DNA of 64,000 nucleotides from Lates calcarifer (lineage: Eukaryota; Chordata; Actinopteri; Centropomidae). The stretch lies in NCBI RefSeq assembly GCF_001640805.2, contig NC_066854.1:12308644-12372643 (forward strand), given 5' to 3'. Position 1 is the stretch's first letter. Every line of letters begins with the position of its first letter. This document shows, one piece after another, positions 1 to 12,500 of the stretch. Position numbers and translations under genes: made by a program. The notes below the pieces were generated by a model, which did no database searches, was not told the origin of the DNA, and saw only the letters and a program-made list of their open reading frames with translations.

Positions 1-1085
1 AGAAATGCACCCTGTGTAAGACCTTAAATTGAATAAGTCCAAGACGTGCACAAGAAGTGGTAGATTTTACCCTCTCTATGGCTTGTTCCCAGGAGTCCTC
101 ATGTATTTGTATTCCCAGTTCACCTTCCCATGTACACTTAAGTTTAACATCTGAGTGGTTGCTAAAAGCCAAAATAATATTATACAACTTTGAAGTGAGT
201 CCTCTGTGATGAGGAGTAAATGATAACATTGTTTCCCATTGCTGTTCTGGCGGTACAGAAGGGAAATTAGGGAAACACTTAGCAACAAAAACGCGAGTTT
301 GAAAATAGCGAAACAGATGACTAACAGGGAGGCCGTAGCGAGATGACAAATTGGCAAAGCTATCAAATACACCACTTACATATAAATGTTTGAATTGTGT
401 AATACCCTTGTCATGCCACGTTGAAAATGTTGAGTCTGAAAGTGATGGAGGAAATAGATGGTTGTTATTTATAGGACTTGAGGAAGATGCAGCTACAAAT
501 TTAAAGTGCCACCTAAATTGAAACCAGATTTTAAGTGTGTTAAGAACCACTTGATTCTCAGTATATAAAGAGGGTTTTGTAGGTAAAGAGGAATAAAGTA
601 GAGCAGGTATGGAAGATCCCTTACAGGATGATAGTTCCAATTTACACCAAGAGGGTCCAGAAGATTTTAACCAGTAGCAAAGTTTATGGATGTGAGCAGC
701 CCAATAATAGGCTTGGAAATTAGGTAGTGCAAGTCCTCCACTAAGTCTGCATCTCTGAAGTAAAGACTTACGAACTCTAGGTGACTTCCCACCCCAAATA
801 AAAGAACATATTATCTTGTCCAATGAGTCAAAAAAAAATGTTTAGGTAGAAAAAGAGGAATTGACTGGAATAAAAATAAGAAGTTTTGGTAAGATATTCA
901 TCTTTACAACGTTAATCTTGCCGATTAATGAAAGGGGGAGGTTACCCCATCTTTGAATAGCAGATGTAATCTTTGAGATTAGTGGAGTGAAATTAGCTGA
1001 TGCAAGGCTGGATAAAGAACGAGTCACATTAATACCTAGGTATTTAAACCCTGATGGACTAAAGTGAAAAGGGAAATCAGACTGC
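1..1085 (-). mobile_element. L1-type LINE fragment, 3' part of ORF2 (decayed)
   Basis: Read on the minus strand, this stretch gives pieces of an L1-like ORF2 protein downstream of the reverse-transcriptase core. The clearest part, around 870-1035, contains the segments ISKITSAIQRWGNLPLSLIG and INVVKMNILPKLL, which are typical of L1 ORF2 proteins of fish. A second piece in another frame near 240-370 reads FANLSSRYGLPVSHLFRYFQ. Similarity is split across frames with stops, so the element is dead. It is cut by the left window edge, so its full length is unknown. Assignment to the L1 superfamily is from recognised protein motifs; I cannot name the family. Confidence 0.75.
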
Positions 1086-1696
1086 TGAAGAAGACATGCT
1101 GCAGTACTGGATGAAGTAGTTTAAGTTCGAATCATGATGGTTACTCACCTGCACTTGGCTTCTGGTGCTGTCATCACACTGCTGGACCCAGACCATCCAA
1201 GACAAAACTGACTCTGATGGATGAGACACATCAGAGTTCACTGAAGGGAAACCAGGACAGAGGGAGGAGGAGCATGATGTGCCAGGATGAAACCACACCC
1301 TTCACCACTTTTCCCTCTATCCCTCTCTCTTCCACCGTTCCCTCTCTTTCTTGTATAGGAGATAAAAAGATAATGCAAAATACGTCAAGCTTGAGCCTGT
1401 TGAATGAACAGCAGCAGTTACCACACTGATCTGAATGTTTGTGAAATGGAAAAGGAGATATGCTTTGACGTAAATCCCTAACCTGTTCCCGACAAAACAA
1501 ATATATCATATTAAATTTTAAATTATGTTCACTTGACCTACACTTTCGTGTGGTAAAATACTGTTATATTACAGTAAAGAACAATGATGTCAAAGCCAAA
1601 TATAGCAAAACATAGTTGATGTGCAACTAAATGAAAAACGTGTGTACTTATGTGACAAAAATGTAATTGTGAATTTCAAAATGGGTCTCTCTGCAA
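1086..1696. other. Intergenic, no gene recognised
   Basis: I see no supportable coding exon, RNA gene or named repeat here. Short open frames on both strands lack protein-like composition. Confidence 0.5.
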
Positions 1697-1729
1697 GTGT
1701 TAATGCACTGTTACTTGTTATTTCATGAA

Positions 1730-2125
1730 CTTGAAAAACAGAAATTGAAATTGTGGCATGAGCAAAAGTTTGGACACCCTTCTACTTTTAAAACCCTCAG
1801 AACTGACCTGTTAAGACTTGAAGAAATGTCAGCTGATGAAACTTCCAGAACTGATCTAATATGTGACTCTTCAAACCATGGGCTCTCCTAAGCCAGTGAC
1901 TAACTGAGGCTATATAAAATATACCAAAGTGCTTCAGAAGCTTCCCACTGTCTGAGTCATTTTGGAAACAAGTGCTGTGGACTGATGAAGTTAAAAGTGA
2001 GCTCTCTGGCCACAATCAGCAAAGGTGTGTTTGGAGAGAAGAAAAAGGGGACAGCATCTGATAAAAAAAGAACACCTTGCCAGCTGTAAGGCATGGAAGT
2101 GGAGATATTCTGCTTTTAGGACAGC
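1730..2125 (+). mobile_element. Tc1/mariner-like transposon relic
   Basis: The text contains landmarks of a dispersed fish DNA-transposon family: an AAAGTTTGGACACCC-type segment near 1766, then a degraded transposase stretch around 1980-2045 reading roughly TDEVKSELSGHNQQRCVW. This resembles the DDE-domain region of Tc1-like transposases (TDE...W). It is interrupted by stops and frame changes and is non-functional. The family assignment is by recognition, not by alignment. Confidence 0.55.
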
Positions 2126-2189
2126 CCTCCTCTCACTTAAACATAATTTCAAATCTGTGGACAGATTTTAAACACATGTGTGCATGTTC

Positions 2190-4300
2190 AAGACAGCCTA
2201 AAATATCTCAGAACTTGATGTGATCTGCAAGGAGGGGGAATTGGATGTGGAGAAATGACAAGGTTTGTGTAAGCTGCATTATGGACCATGCAAAAAAAAT
2301 GCCCACTATCCCTCCTCAGTAGATAAATGTGAAAAGACTCTGCACTTACATAATTCAGCACATGGAAGCTCAAACATTCAAATTAGGCTAGAGTTTAGGG
2401 GGACTTTAAATTTGATAGGTAATACATAAGCACTACTCTTTTTGTATACAGTCTATGGCAGAGGATGTCAAACTCAATTTCATCCCAGGCCACATCAGCA
2501 CTGTGGTTGACCTCAAAGGGCCAGTTGTAACTATGAGACTATGTAAATGTACCTGCTCTGCCATTACATATTTGCCCCTGCAATCAATTACTATTAGTTA
2601 AAAAAAATAATTAATAACTAGCTTTGAAAGGTACGTTATCAGGGGTGTGTGGCAGTTGCTTTTTTTTCTCTTCCACCAGTCCAACCAAGCCAGTTCTCCA
2701 ACCACCACTGATAATAAGCCCCACCAACTTCTCCCAGGTTAATTTCATTTCACTTACGAACTCCACCTCACTGAAGATGTCCTTCTCCCTTGTCGTCCCG
2801 TGCATGGCGGCCACATTAAGAACTCCTCACTGACAGACAAGTCTGTCTTAATGCTATATAAAAAAATAAATAAATACGCTGTGTCAGTATTGTCAATACC
2901 AGATAACTGCGCACCTCCTCAGCCAGCAGTGTCGTCACATGTTCTGCTAGTTCCCTGACTCTGTACTGCCATGGTATTTCGTGACAAGCTAACATTGTTA
3001 AAAGCCTTTCTCTGGTCACATTCCTTCAGCATACACTGCTTTAACATGCAAAGAAGCAAAGCAAAGAAGACATACCGGCTTGTCTCCATTAAGCACAAAC
3101 ATGTATTTGCTTTCCCAGCTCTAATTAAATTACCTTCCCTCTGCATTAACTTTTCTTGGACATTTTGAGACTAAATACGTTTTCCCCCAATTCCATTGTG
3201 ACTAAAAGTGACTAAAACAACCACTGTCGGAAATGGTCAATATTGAAACACTGCCATCCAGTGGCTAGATGCTTTCATTGCACAGGTAACAAAATCGAGA
3301 TGCGTTTACTGTCCTCGAGTAAAGTGCGAAAGCATTGTATTTTACAATAATCACGGTCTTTGAAAGCTCTTGATGGGCACATAAAATGAAGTGGCGGGCC
3401 TGATTTAGCGTGGTGAGTTTGACATGTCTGTTCAATGGTACTATTCCACTGTAGTGCAGTCTCGTTTTCCACCACTGGATATCGTCAAAACAGTTATGTT
3501 GTTCATATTATTTTGAAAACGCCAACCCGGAAGTACTAGTAGATCAAGTGACGATAGGTTCAACGTCCCGGAGAATGATGCCTTATTTGAAGTACAGTTG
3601 AGTAGTCAGTGGGGAGGATGTTTTCTTCTGTCGCTGTTAATAATGTGAGAATGCTGTAGCGAGATACGACGCAGTATATTTGAAGAGTTATATCTTGTCC
3701 AGACCGTTAGCTTCAGACAGACACACAGACAGAGATGTCAGGCTTCAGTGCTGAGCTTATAGACTACCTGGAGGGTAGGATAACTTTTGAGGAGTTCGAC
3801 AGAAGGAGGGACGAGCGGAGGGCAAAGGTGAGTCCCAAACTATGAGTAAAAACAGGTGCCTGAAGTCCTGTATACTTGTTATCTGTTCAGGAGCCCTCAC
3901 TGTTCAAGAGCGGAGCTAAGTTATCTAGTTGTGGAAGTAGCAATGTTTACATCCTCATTATAACTCGCATTAGTTTTATAGACTGAACTACCACTGTTGG
4001 TTTTCCTGCTTTTACTTAACTGTGAAGTCTTCCCTGTAATAAACAGTGTTGCAGGTGACATAAAGTCGATGTGTTGTTTCCTCTCTCAGGAGTCAGGGGT
4101 ATCAGCTGAAGAGGTGGAGGATGATGCTCAGCCCTCGACGTCAGCACAAATCCCGGCGAAATCGGTAAAAATGAATGTCTGGCTGACAATAGGAAGATGA
4201 CATGACTTTTACTTAAGTAACTCTGATATAACTCTCCTGTCCCGGCAGAAGAGGGAGTCAGCCCAGGGGTCCAGCTGGCCTTTGCCTCCATGCTGGGGGA
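2190..4300 (+). repeat. Tandem duplication, upstream copy (about 2.1 kb)
   Basis: The sequence from 2190 to 4300 is repeated almost exactly at 4300-6550. It begins at AGACAGCCTAAAATATCTC (2191) and ends inside gtf3c3 exon 3, where the start of the second copy follows directly (4301). The unit carries about 1.5 kb of upstream DNA, the gtf3c3 promoter, exons 1 and 2 and the first 53 bases of exon 3. Relative to the other copy it lacks about 220 bp (near 3055) and has about 85 bp extra (about 2880-2965). Confidence 0.95.
3527..3534 (+). promoter_or_regulatory. ETS/GABP-type site in duplicated promoter
   Basis: CCGGAAGT lies about 200 bp upstream of the exon 1 ATG of the truncated gtf3c3 copy. 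The same octamer is at the same place in the intact copy (5778-5785). The motif is common in TATA-less promoters of housekeeping genes. That it works as a binding site is inference. Confidence 0.5.
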
Positions 4301-4301
4301 A
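3735..4301 (+). pseudogene. Truncated 5' copy of gtf3c3 (exons 1, 2, part of 3)
   Basis: Exon 1 (3735-3827) encodes MSGFSAELIDYLEG and on, with an intact ATG and GTGAGT donor, as in the functional gene. Exon 2 (4090-4164) is 75 bases where the intact copy has 76: one A is missing in GCGAAA(A)TCG just before the donor, so joining it to any normal exon 3 shifts the frame. Exon 3 starts at 4249 and is cut at 4301 by the duplication junction, after GCCTCCATGCTGGGGGA. The fragment keeps its own promoter, so it may be transcribed into a short or read-through RNA, but it cannot give a full TFIIIC subunit. Human and fish GTF3C3 similarity makes the identity secure. Confidence 0.9.
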
Positions 4302-6550
4302 GACAGCCTAAAATATCTCAGAACTTGATGTGATCTGCAAGGAGGGGGAATTGGATGTGGAGAAATGACAAGGTTTGTGTAAGCTGCATTATGGACCATG
4401 CAAAAAAAAAAATGCCCACTATCCCTCCTCAGTAGATAAATGTGAAAAGACTCTGCACTTACATAATTCAGCACATTGAAGCTCAAACATTCAAATTAGG
4501 CTAGAGTTTAGGGGGACTTTAAATTTGATAGGTAATACATAAGCATTACTCTTTTTGTATACAGTCTATGGCAGAGGTGTCAAACTCAATTTCATCCCAG
4601 GCCACATCAGCACTGTGGTTGACCTCAAAGGGCCAGTTGTAACTATGAGACTATGTAAATGTACCTGCTCTGCCATTACATATTTGCCCCTGCAATCAAT
4701 TACTATTAGTTAAAAAAAAATAATTAATAGCTAGCTTTGAAAGGTACGTTATCAGGGGTGTGTGGCAGTTGCTTTTTTTCTCTTCCACCAGTCCAACCAA
4801 GCCAGTTCTCCAACCACCACTGATAATAAGCCCCACCAACTTCTCCCAGGTTAATTTCATTTCACTTACGAACTCCACCTCACTGAAGATGTCCTTCTCC
4901 CTTGTCGTCCCGTGCATGGCGGCCACATTAAGAACTCCTCACTGACAGACAAGTCTGTCTTAATGCTATATAAAAGTTGGCTAAATACGCTGTATCATAG
5001 TATTTCGTGACAAGCTAACATTGTTAAAAGCCTTTCTCTGGTCACATGCCTTCAGCATACACTGCTTTTAACATGCACCTTCTGAAAAACGCTTTGAAGC
5101 TCGGGTGATTTTCTTCGGCCACAATAAAGTTAGTTTTCACCGGTGCATCATTTTTTGCTAACACATTCTTCTGAAAATTCAGGCTGCTTAATTCTTGGAG
5201 CTTCAGTTGCTTTTCTTGGTGGCTAAGGTTAGCATCCTTAGCTCCGTGCTAGATGTCTAACCGTCGACGAAAACTGTATTTCTTGGACACTGCCGCTGCC
5301 TCGTAGCAAAGAAGACATACCGGCTTGTCTCCATTAAGCACAAACATGTATTTGCTTTCCCAGCTCTAATTAAATTACCTTCCCTCTGCATTAACTTTTC
5401 TTGGACATTTTGAGACTAAATACGTTTTCCCCCAATTCCATTGGGGTGACTAAAACAGTGACTAAAACAACCACTGCTCGGAAATGGTCAATATTGAAAC
5501 ACTGCCATCCAGTGGCTAGATGCTTTCATTGCACAGGTAACAAAATCGAGATGCGTTTACTGTCCTCGAGTAAAGTGCGAAAGCATTGTATTTTACAATA
5601 ATCACGGTCTTTGAAAGCTCTTGATGGGCACATAAAATGAAGTGGCGGGCCTGATTTAGCGTGGTGAGTTTGACATGTCTGTTCAATGGTACTATTCCAC
5701 TGTAGTGCAGTCTCGTTTTCCACCACTGGATATCGTCAAAACAGTTATGTTGTTCATATTATTTTGAAAACGCCAACCCGGAAGTACTAGTAGATCAAGT
5801 GACGATAGGTTCAACGTCCCGGAGAATGATGCCTTATTTGAAGTACAGTTGAGTAGTCAGTGGGGAGGATGTTTTCTTCTGTCGCTGTTAATAATGTGAG
5901 AATGCTGTAGCGAGATACGACGCAGTATATTTGAAGAGTTATATCTTGTCCAGACCGTTAGCTTCGGACAGAGACACAGACAGAGATGTCAGGCTTCAGT
6001 GCTGAGCTTATAGACTACCTGGAGGGTAGGATAACTTTTGAGGAGTTCGACAGAAGGAGGGACGAGCGGAGGGCAAAGGTGAGTCCCAAACTATGAGTAA
6101 AAACAGGTGCCTGAAGTCCTGTATACTTGTTATCTGTTCAGGAGCCTCACTGTTCAAGAGCGGAGCTAAGTTATCTAGTTGTGGAAGTAGCAATGTTTAC
6201 ATCCTCATTATAACTCGCATTAGTTTTATAGACTGAACTACCACTGTTGGTTTTCCTGCTTTTACTTAACTGTGAAGTCTTCCCTGTAATAAACAGTGTT
6301 GCAGGTGACATAAAGTCGATGTGTTGTTTCCTCTCTCAGGAGTCAGGGGTATCAGCTGAAGAGGTGGAGGATGATGCTCAGCCCTCGACGTCAGCACAAA
6401 TCCCGGCGAAAATCGGTAAAATGGAATGTCTGGCTGACACTGGAAGATGACATGACTTTTACTTAAGTAACTCTGATATAACTCTCCTGTCCCGGCAGAA
6501 GAGGGAGTCAGCCCAGGGGTCCAGCTGGCCTTTGCCTCCATGCTGGGGGA
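4300..6550 (+). repeat. Tandem duplication, downstream copy (about 2.25 kb)
   Basis: This copy continues without interruption into the rest of gtf3c3 exon 3 (GAAACACCAGAG from 6549), so it is the copy joined to the working gene. The shared bases at the copy-copy junction and at both ends amount to only about 2 bp (AA at 4300-4301), which suggests end joining or template switching. It contains about 220 bp (about 5078-5302) absent from the upstream copy. Confidence 0.95.
5778..5785 (+). promoter_or_regulatory. ETS/GABP-type site, gtf3c3 promoter
   Basis: CCGGAAGT lies about 200 bp upstream of the start codon at 5986. No TATA box was seen at the usual spacing. This agrees with a housekeeping promoter; function is inferred from the motif only. 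Confidence 0.5.
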
Positions 6551-9500
6551 AACACCAGAGCCACCATCTTCCGAAGAGGAGGGAGATGAGGAAGAGGAAG
6601 ACACCTTGAGCTACGTTGATGACGAAGATGATGAGGATTACAAGGTGGACGAGGAGGAGGGAGAAAAGGCAGAGGTGGGGCTGGAGGAGAAGAAGCAGCA
6701 GAGGCAAGCAGGAAGAGGAGGGAGAGGAGCGGGGAGGAGGAGGAGGAGGAAGAAAGAGGAGGAGGTGGAGGATCTGACGGTGGGAGATGTGTTCGCACTG
6801 GAGATGGAGCTGAACCGAGAAAACAAGAAGATGATGAAGGTGAGAGGAGAGACTTTGGTGTAGTGGATGCAGTGTCGAATCTTGCACTGAATTAAATCTT
6901 ATAGAGGATTTGTGCATCCTATGCAGAGTCTCACCATGCACATCACCTCTTTTATTCTAAATAAATTTAAGAGTGAGACCTACTCTGACATCTGTTTTAT
7001 AGAAAAAAGAAAGAGAAGGAATACTTGTACATTGACGTAAATCATTTCAAATTTTCAATTTGTGCTTCATCAGACCCGTGGACTTTATGTAAAAAGTACC
7101 TGTTTATTCATTTGGAAGCTGCAAGCAGAACTGCCCTTCATCTGACAACATTAGACTCTTTCCAATAACGTCCAGCAGTTGTTCAGCCTCTTTTTCCACG
7201 TGGCTTAAAAATGAGTTTGAATGACTTAAACCTGAGTAAATGTGAACGTCCAACTTCAGTTGTAGAGGCGTTAATTCCAGCTCTTAATGTGTTAGTTTGT
7301 GATTCTGCTTGTGCTCAGGAAAGGCGTCATCGCAGCAAGCTGCCCCGAGCTCTGAGAGGCCTGATGGGAGAAGCCAACATCCGCTATGCCAGAGGAGAGA
7401 AAGAGGACGCCATTTTGATGTGTATGGAGATCATAAGACAAGGTATGCAACAACCTCTGTGTGTTTTGGAGCTATTAAGTCAGTAATAAGTAATACAAGT
7501 TCAAACTAGACATCTACAGTAAATGTATCTCCTCTCCCTTCTCCTGCAGCTCCTCTGGCTTATGAGCCTTTCTCTACGTTGGCTATGATTTACGAGGATG
7601 ATGAAGACATGGACAAAGCGCTGCAGTTCAGTCTGATCGCCGCCCACCTGAACCCCTCAGACTGTGAGGAGTGGATCAGACTGGCTGAAATGTCTCTGGA
7701 GCAGGACAACATCCGACAGGCCATCGTCTGCTACACCAAAGGTTCATCTGCCACACTCACTCACTGTTAATTTTTGCTTTGACATTTTTTTATGTTTTTG
7801 TCTGGTTAGAACACGCAGTGTTACGTAACAAAGGCACTGCATACCAACAAAGGCAGCATCAGTATTTGGGGCTGCTTTGGTGCCTCTGCCCGGGGCCTGG
7901 ACAGTTCTCTGTTATGGAGGGGAAAATTAATTTTATCAAGGTATCACAGGATAATGTCAGCGTGGCTGTCCACCAGCTGAAGCGCAGTAGAAGTTGGGTG
8001 ATGCAGCAGGACTTACAAGGTGTTTCCCCAAAGCATTGTAACTTAAGACACACACAGTAGTGCTGGTAGATTAATGAGCGCCTGCTACCCACTCACAAGA
8101 GGCCAAGAGTGACTTAAGAAGATCAGGAACCCAAAACTACATTTCACTGAATTAGCATTGTTTTAATATACAGCATTACTTTTCAGACCATTAAATACAC
8201 CATGCTACTTACAAGTGCGTTCAATAGTCTTGTCAACACCACAGCTGATGTTAATGTTTGCTCACTCTTCACACCCATCATGGGAAACATGTAGGAATGA
8301 CACTCTTGACTTCCAGGAGTGACAGTCTGACTGTTTGATTGACAGCCATCAAGTACGACCCCACCAACGTGCGGTACCTGTGGGAGCGCTCCAGCCTCCA
8401 CATGCGTCTGGGTGAGCACAAGCAGTGCATGGACGGCTACCGCAGAATCCTCTTACTGCTGCCGATGGAGGACGGAGAGCATTTCATGCAGCTCTCCAAG
8501 GACATGGCCAAGTACGGGATACACCCTGACATATAGAGAGAATGTAACAGCCAGCTCAGTCTCATACACACGTGTGCATGCATACACACAAACATGTGTA
8601 CATGTGTATATAAAATTGTGTTTTAGTAATGAATGGAAGCAGTATTTCCTTACTAAAACTTTTATTGAAAATATCTGATTCTAAGATGTTTATGTTGTAC
8701 AGCTCATGTTTGTGTGTGTGTGTCTGTTGTATAGGAGTTACTATGAGAGTAATGACTTACCTTCAGCTCTGAGTGTGATAGAGGAAGCTCTGGCGCGACA
8801 CCCCACCCTGGTCAGCGATGACTTCATCAACATGGCAGCTGAGCTCTATATTTCCAGTCGCCAGTACAACAAGGCCCTGCAGGTACGCCACTGTGTGCCT
8901 GCCTGTGTTAAAGAGTGTGTGTGTGTGTGTTAAACTGTGGGTTAGGGGTTAACTAACTACCCCTCACTTTGCCACAGCTTGCCCATGTTATTTCTTTTCC
9001 CCCAGGTCTTGGTCCAGTTTGCAGGCATTGTTTTGGTAAGGGCTGAATCCGAATCAGACCTCACGGTGAAAACACAAGAGGAGAAAGTGGTAGAGAAGAC
9101 GGAAGAGGAGCAGGAGAAGAAGAATGAAGAAGGTGCAACGACTGAAGAGGAAATAACAGCTGAGGAGAACAGTGAGTAGATCACCAGTCCATCACATTCA
9201 CACCTACGAGAGCAGATGTCGCCATAAGACACTGCACATCAGTTGTTGAAGATGAGATCTGAACCACTGGAGTACAGTATCTGACAGACCAGCTCTCAGA
9301 CCTGATATGTTTGATGTGTTGGTGATAGAAAGCAAAACTGCTATTTGTCATTATTGTTAGCTACAAGGTACTGATGCAGTTACTCATTACAACAACAACC
9401 ATCTCACTTATCTTACAGAGGATGGTAAGGTTTGAAATTGATCAGTAGGTAGTTGTGTACAGCTGTGATTTTCCCACACTCCCACACTCCTCTTCTCTTC

Positions 9501-12500
9501 CTGTACACACTGTAATCATAGCTGGTGTTTTTGGAACATGAAGCTATCAAAACTGATTGAGAATGTGTTTGTGTGTGTATGTTTGTGTGTATCCAGGTGC
9601 AATTAAACATGTCCAGGTACCAGACACTGTCCCCGTGGACCTGAGGGCCAAGCTAATTGTCTGCCTCATTCACCTGCATGTCTACAGTCCTGTGGAGGTA
9701 AACCAAACTTACATGGCTTTCACAAAAGGAGAGATGAATTAATTATTGAGAAATTTAACCCAAGAATCTTCATTTCTAGCAATGGTATTTAACTTTTTGG
9801 AAACTGACAGTGTAATAATGACAAGATCTGTTTCTGTTTGTACTACCCGCTCATAGAGCCTGGTGCAGTTGCTGATGGAGCAGAGTCCAGAGGAGATTGG
9901 TGACTTGTACCTGGATGTAGGTGAAGCCTACCTGGAGGAGGGCGAGTACATGTCTGCTCTGCCTCTGCTGTCTTCCCTCGTCATATCCGACAAGTACAAC
10001 CTAGCTGTCGTCTGGCTCCGACACGCAGGTGAGACCAACAGTGAAGTGATTCGCATATCTTAAATGAAGAAGAACACACAGGGTGCTCGAAAGTCAAACT
10101 CAGAGTTGAATTCTTCTCACATTCTTTGTAAGGGATTAGAAATAATAATGTCTCTTCTAATACTGTGCATATTTGTCTAGTTTTCAAAGGAGGATAAAAA
10201 TGTTTTTGCACAAACTTACAGAGACAGCAACCAAGCTTTAAACTTCAAATTTCAGTTTTGACATTAATGGCTTGGTTAGATTAAATATCCACAGTAGATA
10301 AGAGGCATATCTCCAGTACAACCAAAACAGTTCTTCACTGTGTTAGACTTTGCATCAAAGGATTTCAAATGACCTCTTAATTTGACTCTGATCATGGATA
10401 AAATAAAGAACACAGTTCCGTAAATGCTCCTCTCTTCTCTTTTATCACTTTTCACTTACAGAATGTCTGAAGGCGCTGGGCCTCATGGAGGCAGCAGCAG
10501 ACAGCTACACGAAGGTGGTAGAGATGGCCCCGCAGCACCTGGAGGCCCGGCTCTCCCTGGCCACCCTGCAGCAGCAGCTGGGCAAGCCAGAGTGTGCCCT
10601 CAAGGCCCTGGAGTCCATGTACGACAGTGACACACTGTCACAAGACTCGTCAGCTGCACAAAAGGCAAGGGGCCCCTGTGTGTTTGTGTGGGTTAACAGG
10701 AACAGCAGGAACAACAGCGATAATTACCTGTAATCCACAACCTATAAACAACATTTTCAGACAATACAATGTGACGTGCACAGTGACAACAAGGAAAAAA
10801 AGTAGATAGAACATTTATTAGATGGCATCACATTACCATCACTAACAAAAGACCACACAGACATCTTAGGTGCTTCACTAACATCCACACATTACAAAAA
10901 GGCAACAAAAACACATGAGTAACACAGCGTATTTCCCTTACAGGATGCATTGCCGCAATAAAGAAAGAACGGTATTACCAAGAATCCATCACTTCATAGT
11001 GATCCCAACCCAATCTACAGCAAATTGGTTTAACAAACTAAAACTAACCACATGACAACAATCATAACATCAACAAGGCATAGAAGCACCAAATTACCAA
11101 CTCTCCTGCTTAGCAAATCAACTGGAACCACATCACCCATCGCCACAAACCATGACTTTATATAGAACACACAGAGCGCCAAAACATAGCAATCAGACAC
11201 AATCAAACACCACAACTGCTTCAGAAACACTGCACTCACCACAACCATGACAGCTTGGTGTGAAGTCATTCCAGGCTTATGATGAAGTTGGGAACCTCTG
11301 TAAGGCCCTAAATGGAAAGACAAAGGGATCATACACCAACACTACATTTTGACCACATTATTTCCTTCCGTGCACATACTTGATGATCTGAATATACTTA
11401 ACGCATGCTCAGAACAGATTGTATTATAACTATTGGCAAGAAAACAATAGTATTTAGTGGGAAAAAGATCAACATCTGACTGAATGTGCTGTGGTTGTAG
11501 GAATTAAAGCTGCTGCTGCATCGTTCGACACTACTGAAGACTCAGGGACAAATACAGGATTACCTGGATGCTATGATCACCATGATCTCCATGCTGCTTA
11601 AGGTAACACACACAGATACACTCACATGCACTTGTCCTTTTACTGTTACAACAGTAGTTTCTATCCGGGAAGATTTCTTTTAACGCAGAGCTGGTTAAAG
11701 CTAATGTGTGATGATGTGTAGATCTTTCACATGACAGTGGTTCAAACAGATTGCAGAGAAAAGTTTGATTCCTTAAACAGCAAAGATGAAACTGACACAG
11801 TATAATTACTGAATTACTGGTACTATGTAAGACGTTAAATTAAAATAGAAAAACAATACAACAACATCTAAACCAAATAAGTATGTCTGGTTCAAACATG
11901 TGTGCTGTGTGTTCTAGGTGGCCATGCAGCGAGCAGAGGTGAGTGTACGCTCTGTAATGGTGTCTGGTAAGAATCACCTGAGGCTGATGAAGGTTAAAGA
12001 CATGCAGCCAGAGATTGCTGACCATGAAGCTGCCTACCTGGACAATACTGGTATGTATAGTATATGTATATAAATATATATATGTGTGTATTTGTTGGCT
12101 GCCTGCTGTAAGTGTTCATACCTGGTGATCTGGCTGGTGTACAGAGTGTACTTGGCAGCACAGAGCAGTTGGCGAGATATTGTTCACTGTCAGCACTTAA
12201 CTGTTGCCACATGTGGAGAAAAGGCTGTTTATTTCTCTCATATTTGAAGCTTTGCATGTTTTTATCCCATTAACTACAAATAGTGCATGCTATACTGTGG
12301 CTAGGTAAAACCAATGTTCTGTCCAGAGAGGACTGGTGGCAGCTGCTGGTGAGCTGCGTGCTGACGCTCTGTGAGGTGCAGCGCTATGAAGAAGCCGAGC
12401 TGCTGGTGGAGTCGGCCATGGAGTTCTACTCCTTTTATGACAACAAGCCCAGGAGAAAGGAGTTGGAGTTCTTTGGCCTGTCTGCCACCATCCTGGACCA

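Noticed and set aside
1..1085. L1 element as an active retrotransposon
   Set aside because: Frames are broken and only the 3' part of ORF2 is present in the window.
6459..6941. Minus-strand frames rich in Leu/Pro/Ser opposite gtf3c3 exon 3
   Set aside because: Reverse of a GAG/GGA repeat that codes Glu/Arg on the plus strand.
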